Source: JALYUA01 sp039933215 (GTDB taxonomy: Bacteria > Acidobacteriota > Thermoanaerobaculia > UBA5066 > Gp7-AA6). From it: a stretch of 64,000 bases of DNA. Below the pieces are notes generated by a model. The model had not been told where the DNA came from. It searched no databases and saw only the letters and a program-made list of their open reading frames with translations. Within the stretch, counting starts at the first letter, position 1; each line of letters begins with the position of its first letter. Position numbers and translations under genes: made by a program. The DNA lies in the NCBI GenBank assembly GCA_039933215.1, contig JBDTOO010000005.1, positions 1 through 64,000 of the forward strand, written 5' to 3'. This document shows, piece by piece, positions 43,300 to 52,758 of this stretch.

Positions 43300-44954
43300 C
43301 GCGCGGGCCGCGGGCGCGCCTCGACCCGCCGGGCGAGTCCTGCGGCGGTCGAGCTCTCGAAAAATTCGCGCACCGGGATCTCGATCCCGAACGCGTCCCG
43401 GATGCGGGAGATCGCCCGGATGACCAGCAGGGAATCCCCGCCTCGGTCGAAGAAGTCGTCGTCGGCGGCCATTTGCGCCACGCCCAGGATCCCGGCGAGC
43501 AGGGACGCGATCCGCCGCTCGACGGCGTCGTCCGGAAGCGGGCCTGCGAGCCCTGCCGCCTCCGCCGCGGGGACGCTGCCGGGGGCCGGGGCCGCCCCGC
43601 CCGACAGAAGATCGGTGAGCAGGCATTCCGGATCGGTGGCCACGCGCTCCGCGAGCGCTCGGAGTTCCTCCCCGAGGCGGACGACGTCGTCCGTTTCGAA
43701 GAGATCGGTCGCGTAGACGAAGCGCGCGCCGATCTCCCCGGCACCGGCGACGAGGTCCATCTCGAGATCCACCATCGCGACGCGGCTTTCCGCCGGCTCC
43801 ACCCCGACGGTGAGAGGCCCGGATCCCGGGGGCCGGCGCGGGACGTTTCTGAAGTTCATCATCATCTGGAAGAGCGGCGGATGGTTCGCGCTCCGCTTCG
43901 GCTGGACCTCCTGGACGACGCGCTCGAAAGGGACGTCCTGATTCTCGTAGGCCTTGAGGGCCGCCGTCCGGACGCGGCGCAGGAGCCCTGAGAACGAAAC
44001 GTCTCCGGACAGATCCGCGCGCAGGACGACGGTGTTGATGAAGCAGCCGATGAGGTTTTCCGTATCGACCTGCCCGCGTCCCGCCACCGGTACGCCGAGC
44101 AGAAAATCCCGGCGGCCGCTCCGGCGCGCCAGGAGCACCTGGAACAGCGCGAGCGCCGCCATGAAGATCGTCACGCCCTGGCTCCGCGCGAGAGCCTTCA
44201 GCCGGGCACTCAGCTCGACGCCGAACGAGACGTCTTCGAAGCCCGCCCCGAACGACTCCCGCGCCGGGCGCGGGCGCGCGGAGGGCAGGTCGAGGAGGAC
44301 GGGAGCGCCGGCGAGCTTTCGTTTCCACCAGGCGAGCTGCCGCGCCGCCTCGGGCCGCCGCATCCGTTCCCTCTGCCGTCGGGCGTACTCGCGGTAGGGG
44401 AGGGACGGCTCGGGCAGCGCGGACGGGCGTCCCGCGGCGAAGGCCTCGGAAAGCGCCTCGATCTCCGCGACGAGGACCGTCATCGACCAGGCGTCGAAGA
44501 CGGCGTGATGGACGTTCCAGAGGAGCCGGTGATCGTCTTCTTCCCATCGGACGAGCCGCGCTCGCCAGAGCGGTCCGCGGGCGAGATCGAACGGCCGGGC
44601 ATCCTCCTCCTCCCGCTCGCGGAGCCGGCGCTCGCGCTCGGGCTCTGGCAGGCCGGAGAGATCCTCGAAGGGGAGCGCCACGTCCGCCGGCGCCGGGAGG
44701 ACGATCTGCTCGAGCGAAGCGTCATTCCAGCGGATCACCGTCCGGAGCGGCTCGTGGCGGCGCACGATCTCCCGGAGGACGCCCGCGAGCGTCTCGAGCC
44801 GCAGCGGCCCGCGCAGGCGAAGACGGGAAGGGCGCTGGAAGACGCGGCTTCCCGGCTCCATCTGCTCGAAGAACCAGATCCGCTGCTGGGAAAACGACAC
44901 GGGTCCGGTGTGGCTTCCGGAGGGAGACCCGGCGCGGGGGCCGGAGGCCGTCAT
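43296..44954 (-). CDS. NRPS condensation domain plus carrier protein (C-T)
   Basis: 552 residues. The condensation domain (about 16-440) has SFSQQRIWFFEQ and active-site HHAVFDA (149-155, HHxxxDx with Ala for the usual Gly), plus GCFINTVVLR and the NQDVPFERVV stretch. The carrier domain (about 465-545) has GGDSL with the phosphopantetheine serine at 508. There is no adenylation or thioesterase domain. ATG 44954 overlaps the stop of the A-T gene (ATGA). The chain made or released is unknown; with the partner A-T protein it could join two acyl or aminoacyl units. Confidence 0.9.
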   Translation of the reverse strand: MTASGPRAGSPSGSHTGPVSFSQQRIWFFEQMEPGSRVFQRPSRLRLRGPLRLETLAGVLREIVRRHEPLRTVIRWNDASLEQIVLPAPADVALPFEDLSGLPEPERERRLREREEEDARPFDLARGPLWRARLVRWEEDDHRLLWNVHHAVFDAWSMTVLVAEIEALSEAFAAGRPSALPEPSLPYREYARRQRERMRRPEAARQLAWWKRKLAGAPVLLDLPSARPRPARESFGAGFEDVSFGVELSARLKALARSQGVTIFMAALALFQVLLARRSGRRDFLLGVPVAGRGQVDTENLIGCFINTVVLRADLSGDVSFSGLLRRVRTAALKAYENQDVPFERVVQEVQPKRSANHPPLFQMMMNFRNVPRRPPGSGPLTVGVEPAESRVAMVDLEMDLVAGAGEIGARFVYATDLFETDDVVRLGEELRALAERVATDPECLLTDLLSGGAAPAPGSVPAAEAAGLAGPLPDDAVERRIASLLAGILGVAQMAADDDFFDRGGDSLLVIRAISRIRDAFGIEIPVREFFESSTAAGLARRVEARPRPAR

Positions 44955-46783
44955 CCCGGAGCGGCCGCGGCGCCGGGTCCGGGCGGGGACTTCGCCTCGA
45001 CGAGCCGCGCGAGCTTCTCGATCGTCCCGGCCTCGAAGAGCTCGAGGAGAGACACTTCGACTCCGAGCCGCTCGTGGATCCGCGCGGCGATCTGGGCGGC
45101 GAGGATCGAGTCACCGCCCGCCGCCACGAAGTCTTCCGCCGCATCCAACGGGTCCACCCGCAGGATCTCGGTCCACGTCCGCGCAATCTCCTGCTCGACC
45201 GCGCCTCGAGGCGGCCGCGGCTCCGAGGCGGAACCGGCAGCAGGAGAGGCGGATGTCACGCCGAGCTTCTCCGCGAGCCCGATGCGCTGGAGTTTGCCGG
45301 TCGGGCCCCTGGGGATCTCGGTCACGACGACGATGCGGCGGGGCACCTTGAAATCCGCCAGGTGCTTCGACGCGAATTCGCGGAGCTCCGACGGCGTCGC
45401 CCGGGCGCCCTCCTGGAGGACCACCGCCGCTCCCACCTCTTCGCCGAGACGCGGATCTGGGATCGCGAAGGCCACCGCCTGGGCGACCGCGGGATGCTCG
45501 AGCAGCACTTCGTCGATCTCGCGCGGCGAGATCTTCTCTCCGCCGCGGTTGATGATCTCCTTCAGACGCCCCGTCAGGGTCAGGTAGCCCTCGGCGTCGA
45601 GATGCCCCTGATCGCCCGTGCGAAACCACCCCCGAAGGTACGCGCTCGCATTCGCCGCGGGATTTCCGACGTAGCCCGCCGTGACGTTCGGCCCGCGGAT
45701 GACGACCTCGCCCCGCACGCCCGGGCCCGCGAGCTCTCCCTTCTCGTCGAGAACCGCGATCTCCGGTCCCGCGGCGCGCCCGACCGTGCCGGGCTTGCGG
45801 GTCTCCGGGGGGAGAGGGTTGCTCGCCATCTGGTGCGAGGCCTCCGTCATACCGTAGGCCTCGACCACCGGAACGGCAAACGTGCTCTCGAGCTCGGACA
45901 GCACGGCCGGCGGCAGCGATGCGGAGGAGGACCGGACGAAGCGCAGGCGCCCCTTCACCGGTTCGCCCTTCGTCCCTCTCGCGCGCGCGAGGATCGCCTG
46001 GTGCATCGTCGGCACTGCCGTGTACCAGGTCGGCTCAAACTCGCGCATCCAGTCGAAGAACTTCGGGGACTGGAATCCCGGCGCGCACACGACGCTTCCC
46101 CCGGCGCGAAGCGACGCGAGCAGAGCGGCCACGAGGCCGTGGATGTGAAAGAGAGGCATGACATTCAGGCAGCGGTCGGAGCTCGTGAGGGCGAGCGTCC
46201 GGACGATGTGGCCCGCCGAGGCTCGCAGGTTCGCGCCCGTCAGGGCGACGAGCTTGGGGCGGGACGTCGTGCCGGACGTGTGGAGGAAGAGGGCGGGGTC
46301 GCCCGGTTCGGAGGGGGATGTTGCCGCCGCGCCGGCTGGCGCCCCGGCGGCGGCGATCAGCCGGAACGCTCCCGCCTGCTCCCCGTCGGGCTCGAGCTCC
46401 AGGACCCGCACGCCGAGCCGACCCGCCGCACGCCGGGCCGGGGAGTCCCCGCCGGCCGGAAGCACGATCGCACGCGCGGCGAGGTCGGACAGATAGAAGA
46501 CGAATTCCTCTTCACGATACGCGGGGTTCAAGGGAGCGCTCCCCGCGACGGAAGAGATCGCCAGAAACGCGACCGCCATGTCGGGCCCGTCCGGAAGGCA
46601 GATCGCGATGCGATCGCCGCGGCCGATTCCCGAGGCGGAGAGGTCGGCGGCGACGCGGTCGATCCTCTCTCGGAGGCCGCCGCGCGTGAGGACCGCACGA
46701 CCGGGCGCGAGGAGCGCGGGTTCGTCCGCGTCCCGAGGTGAGGGGTCCGGCAGGTAACGGTCCGAGGCGCGAACCTTCTTCAC
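44951..46783 (-). CDS. Adenylation domain plus carrier protein (A-T), acyl-CoA-ligase-like
   Basis: 610 residues. The adenylation domain (1-500) shows LHTSGTTSRPK, the FHIHGL segment, AYGMTEASHQMASNPLPP, GWFRTGDQGHL and the C-terminal PTGKLQR lysine. The TEASHQM/NPLPP wording is closest to oxalate-CoA ligases of the AAE3/Pcs60 type rather than to amino-acid adenylation domains, so the substrate may be a small organic acid. The carrier domain (about 520-600) has GGDSI with the carrier serine at 559. It is coupled to the C-T gene. No PPTase or thioesterase is nearby. The peptidase gene 52 bases upstream may share its transcript. Confidence 0.88.
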   Translation of the reverse strand: MKKVRASDRYLPDPSPRDADEPALLAPGRAVLTRGGLRERIDRVAADLSASGIGRGDRIAICLPDGPDMAVAFLAISSVAGSAPLNPAYREEEFVFYLSDLAARAIVLPAGGDSPARRAAGRLGVRVLELEPDGEQAGAFRLIAAAGAPAGAAATSPSEPGDPALFLHTSGTTSRPKLVALTGANLRASAGHIVRTLALTSSDRCLNVMPLFHIHGLVAALLASLRAGGSVVCAPGFQSPKFFDWMREFEPTWYTAVPTMHQAILARARGTKGEPVKGRLRFVRSSSASLPPAVLSELESTFAVPVVEAYGMTEASHQMASNPLPPETRKPGTVGRAAGPEIAVLDEKGELAGPGVRGEVVIRGPNVTAGYVGNPAANASAYLRGWFRTGDQGHLDAEGYLTLTGRLKEIINRGGEKISPREIDEVLLEHPAVAQAVAFAIPDPRLGEEVGAAVVLQEGARATPSELREFASKHLADFKVPRRIVVVTEIPRGPTGKLQRIGLAEKLGVTSASPAAGSASEPRPPRGAVEQEIARTWTEILRVDPLDAAEDFVAAGGDSILAAQIAARIHERLGVEVSLLELFEAGTIEKLARLVEAKSPPGPGAAAAPG

Positions 46784-46835
46784 GGTGCGCAGAATACGAT
46801 GCGCGATCCGTGCCCGCCGGAGAGACCTCGCCGTC

Positions 46836-48995
46836 TCAGCTCGCGGTGCGCGCCGGGGCAGGCGCGTTCTCCCGCGCGGCGCCGTCGATGCCGAGCTGCC
46901 GGAGGAGAAAGGCCTGGTCGAAGGCGCGCTCCCGGAGCTTGTCGTACCGGCCCGACGAGCCGCCGTGTCCGCCCGCCATGTTGATCTTGAAGAGGAGCGG
47001 ATTCCGGTCGGTCTTCATCGCCCGAAGCTTCGCGACGTACTTCGCCGGCTCCCAGTACATGACCTGGCTGTCGTCCCACGACGTCTTGACGAGGATCGTC
47101 GGGTAGTCCTTCCCCGCGATGTTGTCGTACGGGCTGTATGACCGCATGTAGACGTACTGCTCCCGGATCTTGGGGTTGCCCCACTCCTCGAACTCGGGAA
47201 CCGTCAGGGGAACCGACTCGTCGAGCATCGTGTTGATCACGTCCACGAACGGGACGTGGGAGAGCACGACCTTGAACAGGTCGGGTCTCATGTTCGTCAC
47301 GGCTCCCATCAGAAGGCCGCCCGCGCTTCCGCCTTCGATCGCCAGCCGATCCCGCGACGTGTAACGGTCCGCGATGAGCTGCTCGGCGGACGCGATGAAA
47401 TCCGTAAAGGTGTTCTTCTTCGACAGCATCCGTCCCTGGTCGTGCCACTTCTTGCCGAGATCGCCGCCGCCGCGGATGTGCGCGAGCGCGAGGACGAACC
47501 CGCGGTCCAGGAGGCTGATCTCGTTCGAGTCGAACTCGACGTCGGAGGGCGCGCCGTAGGAGCCGTAGGCGCCGAGGAGGAGCGGCGCCTTGCCGTCCGC
47601 GACGAAGCCCTTGCGGTAGACGATCGAGATCGGGATCTTCGTGCCGTCGGAGGCCGTGGCGTACCTCCGCTCCGAGGTGTAGCGGGAGGGATCGTAGCCG
47701 CCGAGGACTTCACGCCGCTTGAGGAGCGTCTTCTCGCCGGTGACGACGTCGTAGTCGTAGACCGACGGCGGCGTGGTGAACGACTCGTAGGCGATGCGCA
47801 GCCTGTTCGTGTCGAACTCGCGATTGTTCTCGGCTCCGGCCGAATAGATCGCCTCGGGGAACTCGAGGCGGCGCGTGGCGCCGGTCTTGAAATCGAGGAT
47901 CGAGATCCGCGGAAGCGCGTCCTGGCGCTCGTACACGGCTCCCCATCCCGCGAAGAGGTCGAAGTCTTCGAGCATGACGTCGTCGCGGTGCGCGATGAGC
48001 TCCTTCCAGTTCTCGGGTCGCGGATCCGACGCGGGCGCGACGACGAGACGCTTGTTCCGGCCCCTGTCGTTGGTGAGGACGTAGAACATGTCTCCGCGGT
48101 GGTCGACGAGGTACTCTCGGTCGTGGACCCGGGGCGCGACCATCCGGAGCGGCGCGGTGGGGGCTTCGGCCTTCAGGTATCGCACCTCGGATGTCGTCAG
48201 ACTGCCCGATTCGAAGAAAAGGTACTCGCCGCTGCGGGAGCGGTGCACGCCGACGCCGAACATCTCGTCCTTCTCCTCGTGGAGGAGGGTGTCCCCTTTC
48301 GTGTCGGTACCCACGGAGTGCCGCCACAGCCGGTTGGGCCGCTTCGCGAGGTCCGTGGTCGCGTAGAAGATCGTCTTGTTGTCGGCCGCCCAGGCCACGG
48401 ACCGCACGCGCTCGGCCGTGTCCGGCAGGACCCGGCCCGTCTTCAGGTCCTTGACGTGGAGGTCGTAGTCGCGAAAGCCTGTCTTGTCGGTCGTGTACGC
48501 GAGCGAGTTCCCGTCGTCGCTCACGCGCCAGGCCCCGACCGACATGAACTTCTCGCCTCGGGCGAGCTCGTTCACGTCGAGGACGATCTCCTCCGGCGCG
48601 TCGAGCGTCTTCTTGCGGCAGTAGATGGGATAGGCCTTCCCCTGCTCCGTCCGCGAGTAATAGAAATAGCCGCGGTCGCGGAACGGAACGGAGAGGTCGG
48701 TCTCCTTGATGCGCCCGAGCATCTCGGCGTAGAGCGTCTTCTGAAGCGGCTCGGTCGGCTTCATGACCGCGTCCGTGTAGGCGTTCTCCGCTTCGAGATA
48801 CGCGCGTACCTGGGGATCCTTCTTCTCGCGCATCCAGAAGTAGTCGTCCTGCAGGGTGTCGCCGTGGATCGTGATCGACCGCGCGATCTTTTTCGCGACC
48901 GGCGGTTTCGGCGGAGCGACGGACTCTTCGGCGTCAAGCACGGGCACGAGGACACTCATTGCGAGTGCCGTCACCAGAGCGGTTCGGCGGGACAT
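46836..48995 (-). CDS. ptrB: Exported oligopeptidase B (S9 prolyl-oligopeptidase family)
   Basis: 719 residues. N-terminal signal-like segment (TALVTALAMSVLVPVLD), then a beta-propeller (about 75-420) and the alpha/beta hydrolase domain with GGSAGG nucleophile motif near 555, PFVDVINTMLD, SWDDSQVMYWEPAKYV and the histidine in GGHGGSSGR. Oligopeptidase B cuts after Lys and Arg in short peptides. A signal peptide is unusual for the cytoplasmic enzymes of enterics but common in this kind of organism. It lies directly upstream of the A-T/C-T pair, where it might process the peptide product; that link is inference. Confidence 0.9.
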   Translation of the reverse strand: MSRRTALVTALAMSVLVPVLDAEESVAPPKPPVAKKIARSITIHGDTLQDDYFWMREKKDPQVRAYLEAENAYTDAVMKPTEPLQKTLYAEMLGRIKETDLSVPFRDRGYFYYSRTEQGKAYPIYCRKKTLDAPEEIVLDVNELARGEKFMSVGAWRVSDDGNSLAYTTDKTGFRDYDLHVKDLKTGRVLPDTAERVRSVAWAADNKTIFYATTDLAKRPNRLWRHSVGTDTKGDTLLHEEKDEMFGVGVHRSRSGEYLFFESGSLTTSEVRYLKAEAPTAPLRMVAPRVHDREYLVDHRGDMFYVLTNDRGRNKRLVVAPASDPRPENWKELIAHRDDVMLEDFDLFAGWGAVYERQDALPRISILDFKTGATRRLEFPEAIYSAGAENNREFDTNRLRIAYESFTTPPSVYDYDVVTGEKTLLKRREVLGGYDPSRYTSERRYATASDGTKIPISIVYRKGFVADGKAPLLLGAYGSYGAPSDVEFDSNEISLLDRGFVLALAHIRGGGDLGKKWHDQGRMLSKKNTFTDFIASAEQLIADRYTSRDRLAIEGGSAGGLLMGAVTNMRPDLFKVVLSHVPFVDVINTMLDESVPLTVPEFEEWGNPKIREQYVYMRSYSPYDNIAGKDYPTILVKTSWDDSQVMYWEPAKYVAKLRAMKTDRNPLLFKINMAGGHGGSSGRYDKLRERAFDQAFLLRQLGIDGAARENAPAPARTAS

Positions 48996-49082
48996 GGGGG
49001 CCTCCTGAAAACAGAGCCGCGATCATAGCAAGCGCTCCGGCGGGACATTCGCGGCTCCGGCGCGTCGCGGCCGGGAGGGGGC

Positions 49083-51335
49083 CTACCCCTGGAACGCGTA
49101 CGAGAACTTCAGGAAGAGCTGCCGCCCGACGGGGACGAGGTCGTATCGGCCGGGCGGAGCTCCGGATCCCGGAGCGGGCGCGAGCGCACGCGTGTCCCCG
49201 TACCCGAGAAAGAAAACGGTCTGCCAGTTGAGCTTGTAGGCAAAGAGGGCGGAGCCGTCGAAGTCGCCCGTCTTCCGCCCGACCGGGCTCGTGGAGAGGG
49301 TCGGGTCCCGCGTCGTCGCGACGTACTGGGCGATCGCGCGGAAAAACGCACGCGCGGTGAAGGTGTACGTCGCCTTCAGGCGCGCGACGTCGGCGGTGAA
49401 GAGGCGTCCGCCCTCGACGTTCAGCCACCGGCGGTCGCCGATGAAAGAGAGCTCGAGATGGTCCGTCGGCCGCGTCGTGACGGAGACGGACAGGTCTCCG
49501 CCGTGCCCGGTCCGGCCGTCCTCGAAATCGATCTCGCTTCCGAGGTTTCCGTTGAAGATGATGCGGGTCAGCCGGCGGGACGGGTCGACCGAGATGGACC
49601 AGACGGCCTGCGTGCGCTCGAGGACCCTGTCCCCGGTGCGCACCGCGTCGACGTCGACGCCGAGAAACCCGGCGAGGTTGAAGGCCCCGTTGAAATCGAC
49701 GGCCGGGGAGAAGCGGCGGGACACGAGCCGGCCCGCACGGTCGGCCACGTAGTCCGCTCCGAGCCGCGCGAAGAGCCTCCGGAAGACGCCCTCGGGATAG
49801 AAGGTATAGCCGGCCTGCCCCGTCACCTGACGGATCCCGACCTGCGGGACGTAGCCGTCGTCCGCGCGGAACCCGTCGGCGAAGTCGCGGTACCGGACCT
49901 GCCACGCGAGCGTTCGCGTCTGATGGCTCCAGGCGGCGTCGAGCGCCCCGCCCGACAACGAGCGCCCGTCCCACTCGGCCGCGAGCTGCGGTCGGTCGGG
50001 GGTCTGCGTCTGGCTGTAGAGAAACTGCGCCGTCAACTGGTCGCGGTCGCTCGGGCGCCACTGCAAGTCCGGACCGAGGACGCGGTTGTGGCCCCCGCCG
50101 GAGACCTCGCGGTCGGTGGCGAGGAGCCCGGCGAAAGAGGGTCCGAAGTCGTGCCGCACGCGGGCGATCGCGGCAATCGAGCGGAAGTCCTGCGGAGCGG
50201 CGCCGGACGACTCCGCGCCCGGGAGGATGACGAGGCCTCCGCCCCGGTCTTCGCTCACGAGGAAGGTGTATGCGGAATCGCCATCCTTTCCCGTGAGGCG
50301 CCCGCCCCAGCGCGGCGACGTGATGGTACGGGTATACACGGCCTGGATGGGGGACTGCAGCAGGTCGACGCCTTCGAGAAAAAAGGGCCGCTTCTCCGGG
50401 TAGAAGAGCGCGAAGCGCTGGTTGACGGAGATCTGCGCGACGTCCGACTCGATCTGCGAGAAGTCGGGGTTGATCGTCGCGTCGATGACCTTGTCCGGGT
50501 CCGGAGTCCATTTGACGTCTCCGCCCGCGTTGCCCCGCGGAGCCGGATAGGAGAAGTCCGAGCGGGGATCGGACCTGTCCTCCGGGCGTCCGTCGGCCTT
50601 TCCCGTCACGTAGGGCGCGGCGACGAAGTGGCCCGCGGAGGGAAGGCCCGAGAGGCCGGTGATCGTCCGCATGTGACAGATCAGGCAATTGGATCCCCGG
50701 GGAATCGGGCTCGAGTGGAACGCATAGCGAAACTCGCGGGGGTAGTTGCGCCAGAAGAGGATCCCCCAGGACTGCGGGTCCTGCCTTCCGTAGCGCAGCG
50801 ACGAGAACGGAATGCGGATCTCCGCCGTCCACCCTTGCGGCGTGACGCTGGCGGCCGAGTCGTAGAAGAAGTCCGGCGAGAAATCCTCCGTCTGGTTCGC
50901 TTCGTTCCAAACGGCGTCGCCCTGAATCCCCCGGGGGTTCACGCGGAACTCCACGGCCGACCGGCGGTCGTTGCGCGGATCGAGGAAGACCGCCACGTTG
51001 TCGTCGGTCCCGAGGACCTGGTCCCGGTCGACGTACGGCGCCCGGATCTGAGGGGGCCGCGGGTCGTCGCATCGGATCCCGATGTACAGGGACTTCTCGT
51101 CGTATGCGAGGAGGACCGAAGTGCGGAACCGGGCGGGGAGGTTGTCGCCCGGCTGCGTCTCCCAGAAATCCTCCATGCTGGCGGCGCCCTGCCAGCCGGG
51201 ATCGGACAGGCTGCCGTCGACGTGGATCGGTCCGGCAGTTCGGGAGATCGCGAGCGGCGGCGGGATCTCGGGAGTCTGAGACAGGAGCGGTGCGGAAGAG
51301 GCAAAGACGGCGAGCACGATCCCGACGCGGCGCAT
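49083..51335 (-). CDS. Exported DUF5916 protein with CBM9-like domain and a haem c motif
   Basis: 750 residues. A signal peptide (GIVLAVFASSAPLLSQ) is followed by a CBM9/DOMON-type beta-sandwich (about 28-205: IHVDGSLSDPGWQGA, YDEKSLYIGIRCDDP, FLDPRNDRR). A CxxCH motif (C217, H221) comes next, and the rest is the DUF5916 region with NPDFSQIESDVAQISVNQR and FYPEKRPFFLEG, ending in an outer-membrane-like strand pattern with terminal Phe-Gln-Gly. Such proteins are thought to be outer-membrane associated; substrate unknown. ATG 51335 is chosen for the signal peptide; an upstream in-frame ATG adds a non-signal stretch. Confidence 0.82.
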   Translation of the reverse strand: MRRVGIVLAVFASSAPLLSQTPEIPPPLAISRTAGPIHVDGSLSDPGWQGAASMEDFWETQPGDNLPARFRTSVLLAYDEKSLYIGIRCDDPRPPQIRAPYVDRDQVLGTDDNVAVFLDPRNDRRSAVEFRVNPRGIQGDAVWNEANQTEDFSPDFFYDSAASVTPQGWTAEIRIPFSSLRYGRQDPQSWGILFWRNYPREFRYAFHSSPIPRGSNCLICHMRTITGLSGLPSAGHFVAAPYVTGKADGRPEDRSDPRSDFSYPAPRGNAGGDVKWTPDPDKVIDATINPDFSQIESDVAQISVNQRFALFYPEKRPFFLEGVDLLQSPIQAVYTRTITSPRWGGRLTGKDGDSAYTFLVSEDRGGGLVILPGAESSGAAPQDFRSIAAIARVRHDFGPSFAGLLATDREVSGGGHNRVLGPDLQWRPSDRDQLTAQFLYSQTQTPDRPQLAAEWDGRSLSGGALDAAWSHQTRTLAWQVRYRDFADGFRADDGYVPQVGIRQVTGQAGYTFYPEGVFRRLFARLGADYVADRAGRLVSRRFSPAVDFNGAFNLAGFLGVDVDAVRTGDRVLERTQAVWSISVDPSRRLTRIIFNGNLGSEIDFEDGRTGHGGDLSVSVTTRPTDHLELSFIGDRRWLNVEGGRLFTADVARLKATYTFTARAFFRAIAQYVATTRDPTLSTSPVGRKTGDFDGSALFAYKLNWQTVFFLGYGDTRALAPAPGSGAPPGRYDLVPVGRQLFLKFSYAFQG

Positions 51336-51415
51336 CGTCTCTTGTACGCGGTTCCGGCCTTCAAGGTTCGCCGGAGTGGCAGGATTCGTGAACACTCCGC
51401 GAGCGGGGGCGACGC

Positions 51416-52204
51416 ATGCCGGTATCCACCGAGGAAAAGCGAAAGCAGAAGTGGCCGGATTTCCTCTGGATCCTCCGGCACGCCGAGAGCGCCGGCAATC
51501 TGGCGCGCGACCGGGCGGAGAGCGCGGGGGAGCCGCGGATCGTGACGGGCTCGCGCGACGTGGACGTCCCGCTCTCTCCGCTCGGGGAGCGGCAGGCCGG
51601 CGCGGTCGGCCGGTGGTTCGGAGCTCTGCCTGCGGACGAGAGGCCGACCGCGATTCTCTCCTCTCCCTACGTCCGGGCTCTCGAGACGTCGAGGCGGCTG
51701 ATCGAATCGTCGGGATGGACGGACCTGGTCGCGGTTCCCGACGAGCGTCTCCGCGAACGGGAGTTCGGGATCCTGGACGGGTTCACCCGCGCCGGGATCG
51801 AGGCGAGCTTTCCGGAGGAGGCGCTGCGGCGCGGTCCGCTCGGCAAGTTCTACTACCGGCCGCCGGGCGGGGAGAGCTGGTGCGACGTGATCCTCCGGCT
51901 TCGGAGCGTGATCGGCACGCTGACCCGGGAGTACCGGGGCGAGCGCGTCATGATCGTCTGTCACACGGTCGTCGTGCTGTGCCTCCGGTATCTCCTGGAG
52001 CGGCTCACGGAGGAGCGGCTTCTGGAGATCGACCGGACGCAGGAAGTGGCCAACGCCTCGATCACCTCCTATGCGTTCGATCCCGCGGCCGGGGACAAAG
52101 GGCGCCTCGTCCTGAAGCTCTTCAACTTCGTCGCTCCGATCGAGGGCGAGGGCGCGGCGGTCACCGCCGAGCCCCACGCGTCGCTCGAAGCCGCGCAGAA
52201 GTAG
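51416..52204 (+). CDS. Histidine phosphatase family protein
   Basis: 262 residues. The phosphohistidine motif is LRHAES (His22), followed by LSPLGERQAGAVG, SSPYVRALETSR, a glutamate in REFGILDG and the second histidine in VCHTVVV. All catalytic positions of branch 1 histidine phosphatases are present. Substrates in this family range from sugar phosphates to phosphoproteins, and none can be chosen here. There is no signal peptide, so it is cytoplasmic. It diverges from the DUF5916 gene and is followed by a small exported protein after 71 bases. Confidence 0.9.
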   Translation: MPVSTEEKRKQKWPDFLWILRHAESAGNLARDRAESAGEPRIVTGSRDVDVPLSPLGERQAGAVGRWFGALPADERPTAILSSPYVRALETSRRLIESSGWTDLVAVPDERLREREFGILDGFTRAGIEASFPEEALRRGPLGKFYYRPPGGESWCDVILRLRSVIGTLTREYRGERVMIVCHTVVVLCLRYLLERLTEERLLEIDRTQEVANASITSYAFDPAAGDKGRLVLKLFNFVAPIEGEGAAVTAEPHASLEAAQK

Positions 52205-52275
52205 CGCCGAGGGAGCGAACGCGTCCGACCGTAAACGAATCGCCGGGCCGGGCGTCTCTCTTTCAGGAGGTAGCC

Positions 52276-52605
52276 ATGCGATTCGAAAAACAGATGGGTG
52301 TCATGGTAGCGGCCGGCGCGGTGTCTGCGTTCCTCTTCCTGAGCTCACCGGCGGAAGCGGCCGGGCGGATCCGGAAGAGGGCCGAGAACCAGCAGGACCG
52401 CATCGCGCAGGGCGTGAAGTCCGGGGAGCTGACGGCACGCGAGACGTCGAGGATCGAGAGACGGGAGGCCCGCTTGAACCGTGAAGTGCGGCACATGCGG
52501 AAGGATGGAGAACTCTCTCCGCGGGAGCGCCGGAGGATCGAGCGCCAGCAGGACGCCCTGTCGCGGGGCATCTACCGGCAGAAGCACGACCGCCAGGATC
52601 AGTAG
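52276..52605 (+). CDS. Small exported basic protein with two internal repeats
   Basis: 109 residues with signal peptide ending AEAAG (about residue 29). The mature part is made of two related units of about 28 residues, the first around GVKSGELTARETSRIERRE and the second around MRKDGELSPRERRRIERQQ, both helical and Arg/Glu-rich. Small periplasmic proteins with GEL-T/S-xxE repeats are common in proteobacteria and Acidobacteria, without known function. AGGAGG precedes ATG 52276. A family C palindrome starts right behind its stop. Confidence 0.7.
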   Translation: MRFEKQMGVMVAAGAVSAFLFLSSPAEAAGRIRKRAENQQDRIAQGVKSGELTARETSRIERREARLNREVRHMRKDGELSPRERRRIERQQDALSRGIYRQKHDRQDQ

Positions 52606-52690
52606 ACCGTCGCCTGCACTTCGCTCCGGCTCCCGCAGCGTGAGGCTCCTCCCTCCCTCCCTTCGGTCGGGAGACTCCTCACGCTGCGAG
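52606..52690 (+). repeat. Palindromic repeat behind a stop codon (family C, copy 3)
   Basis: Arms CGCAGCGTGAGG and CCTCACGCTGCG pair perfectly over 12 bp, with CTCCCTCCC/GGGAG-type pairing inside. It begins directly after TAG of the small exported protein with CCGTCGCCTGC. The tail GTCATCGAGG also follows copy 2. Confidence 0.8.
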
Positions 52691-52758
52691 CCGTCATCGA
52701 GGGTCTCGCGAATCGATGTTCTCAGGGTTCACGAGCGACGGGATCCCCCTCACCCTGA

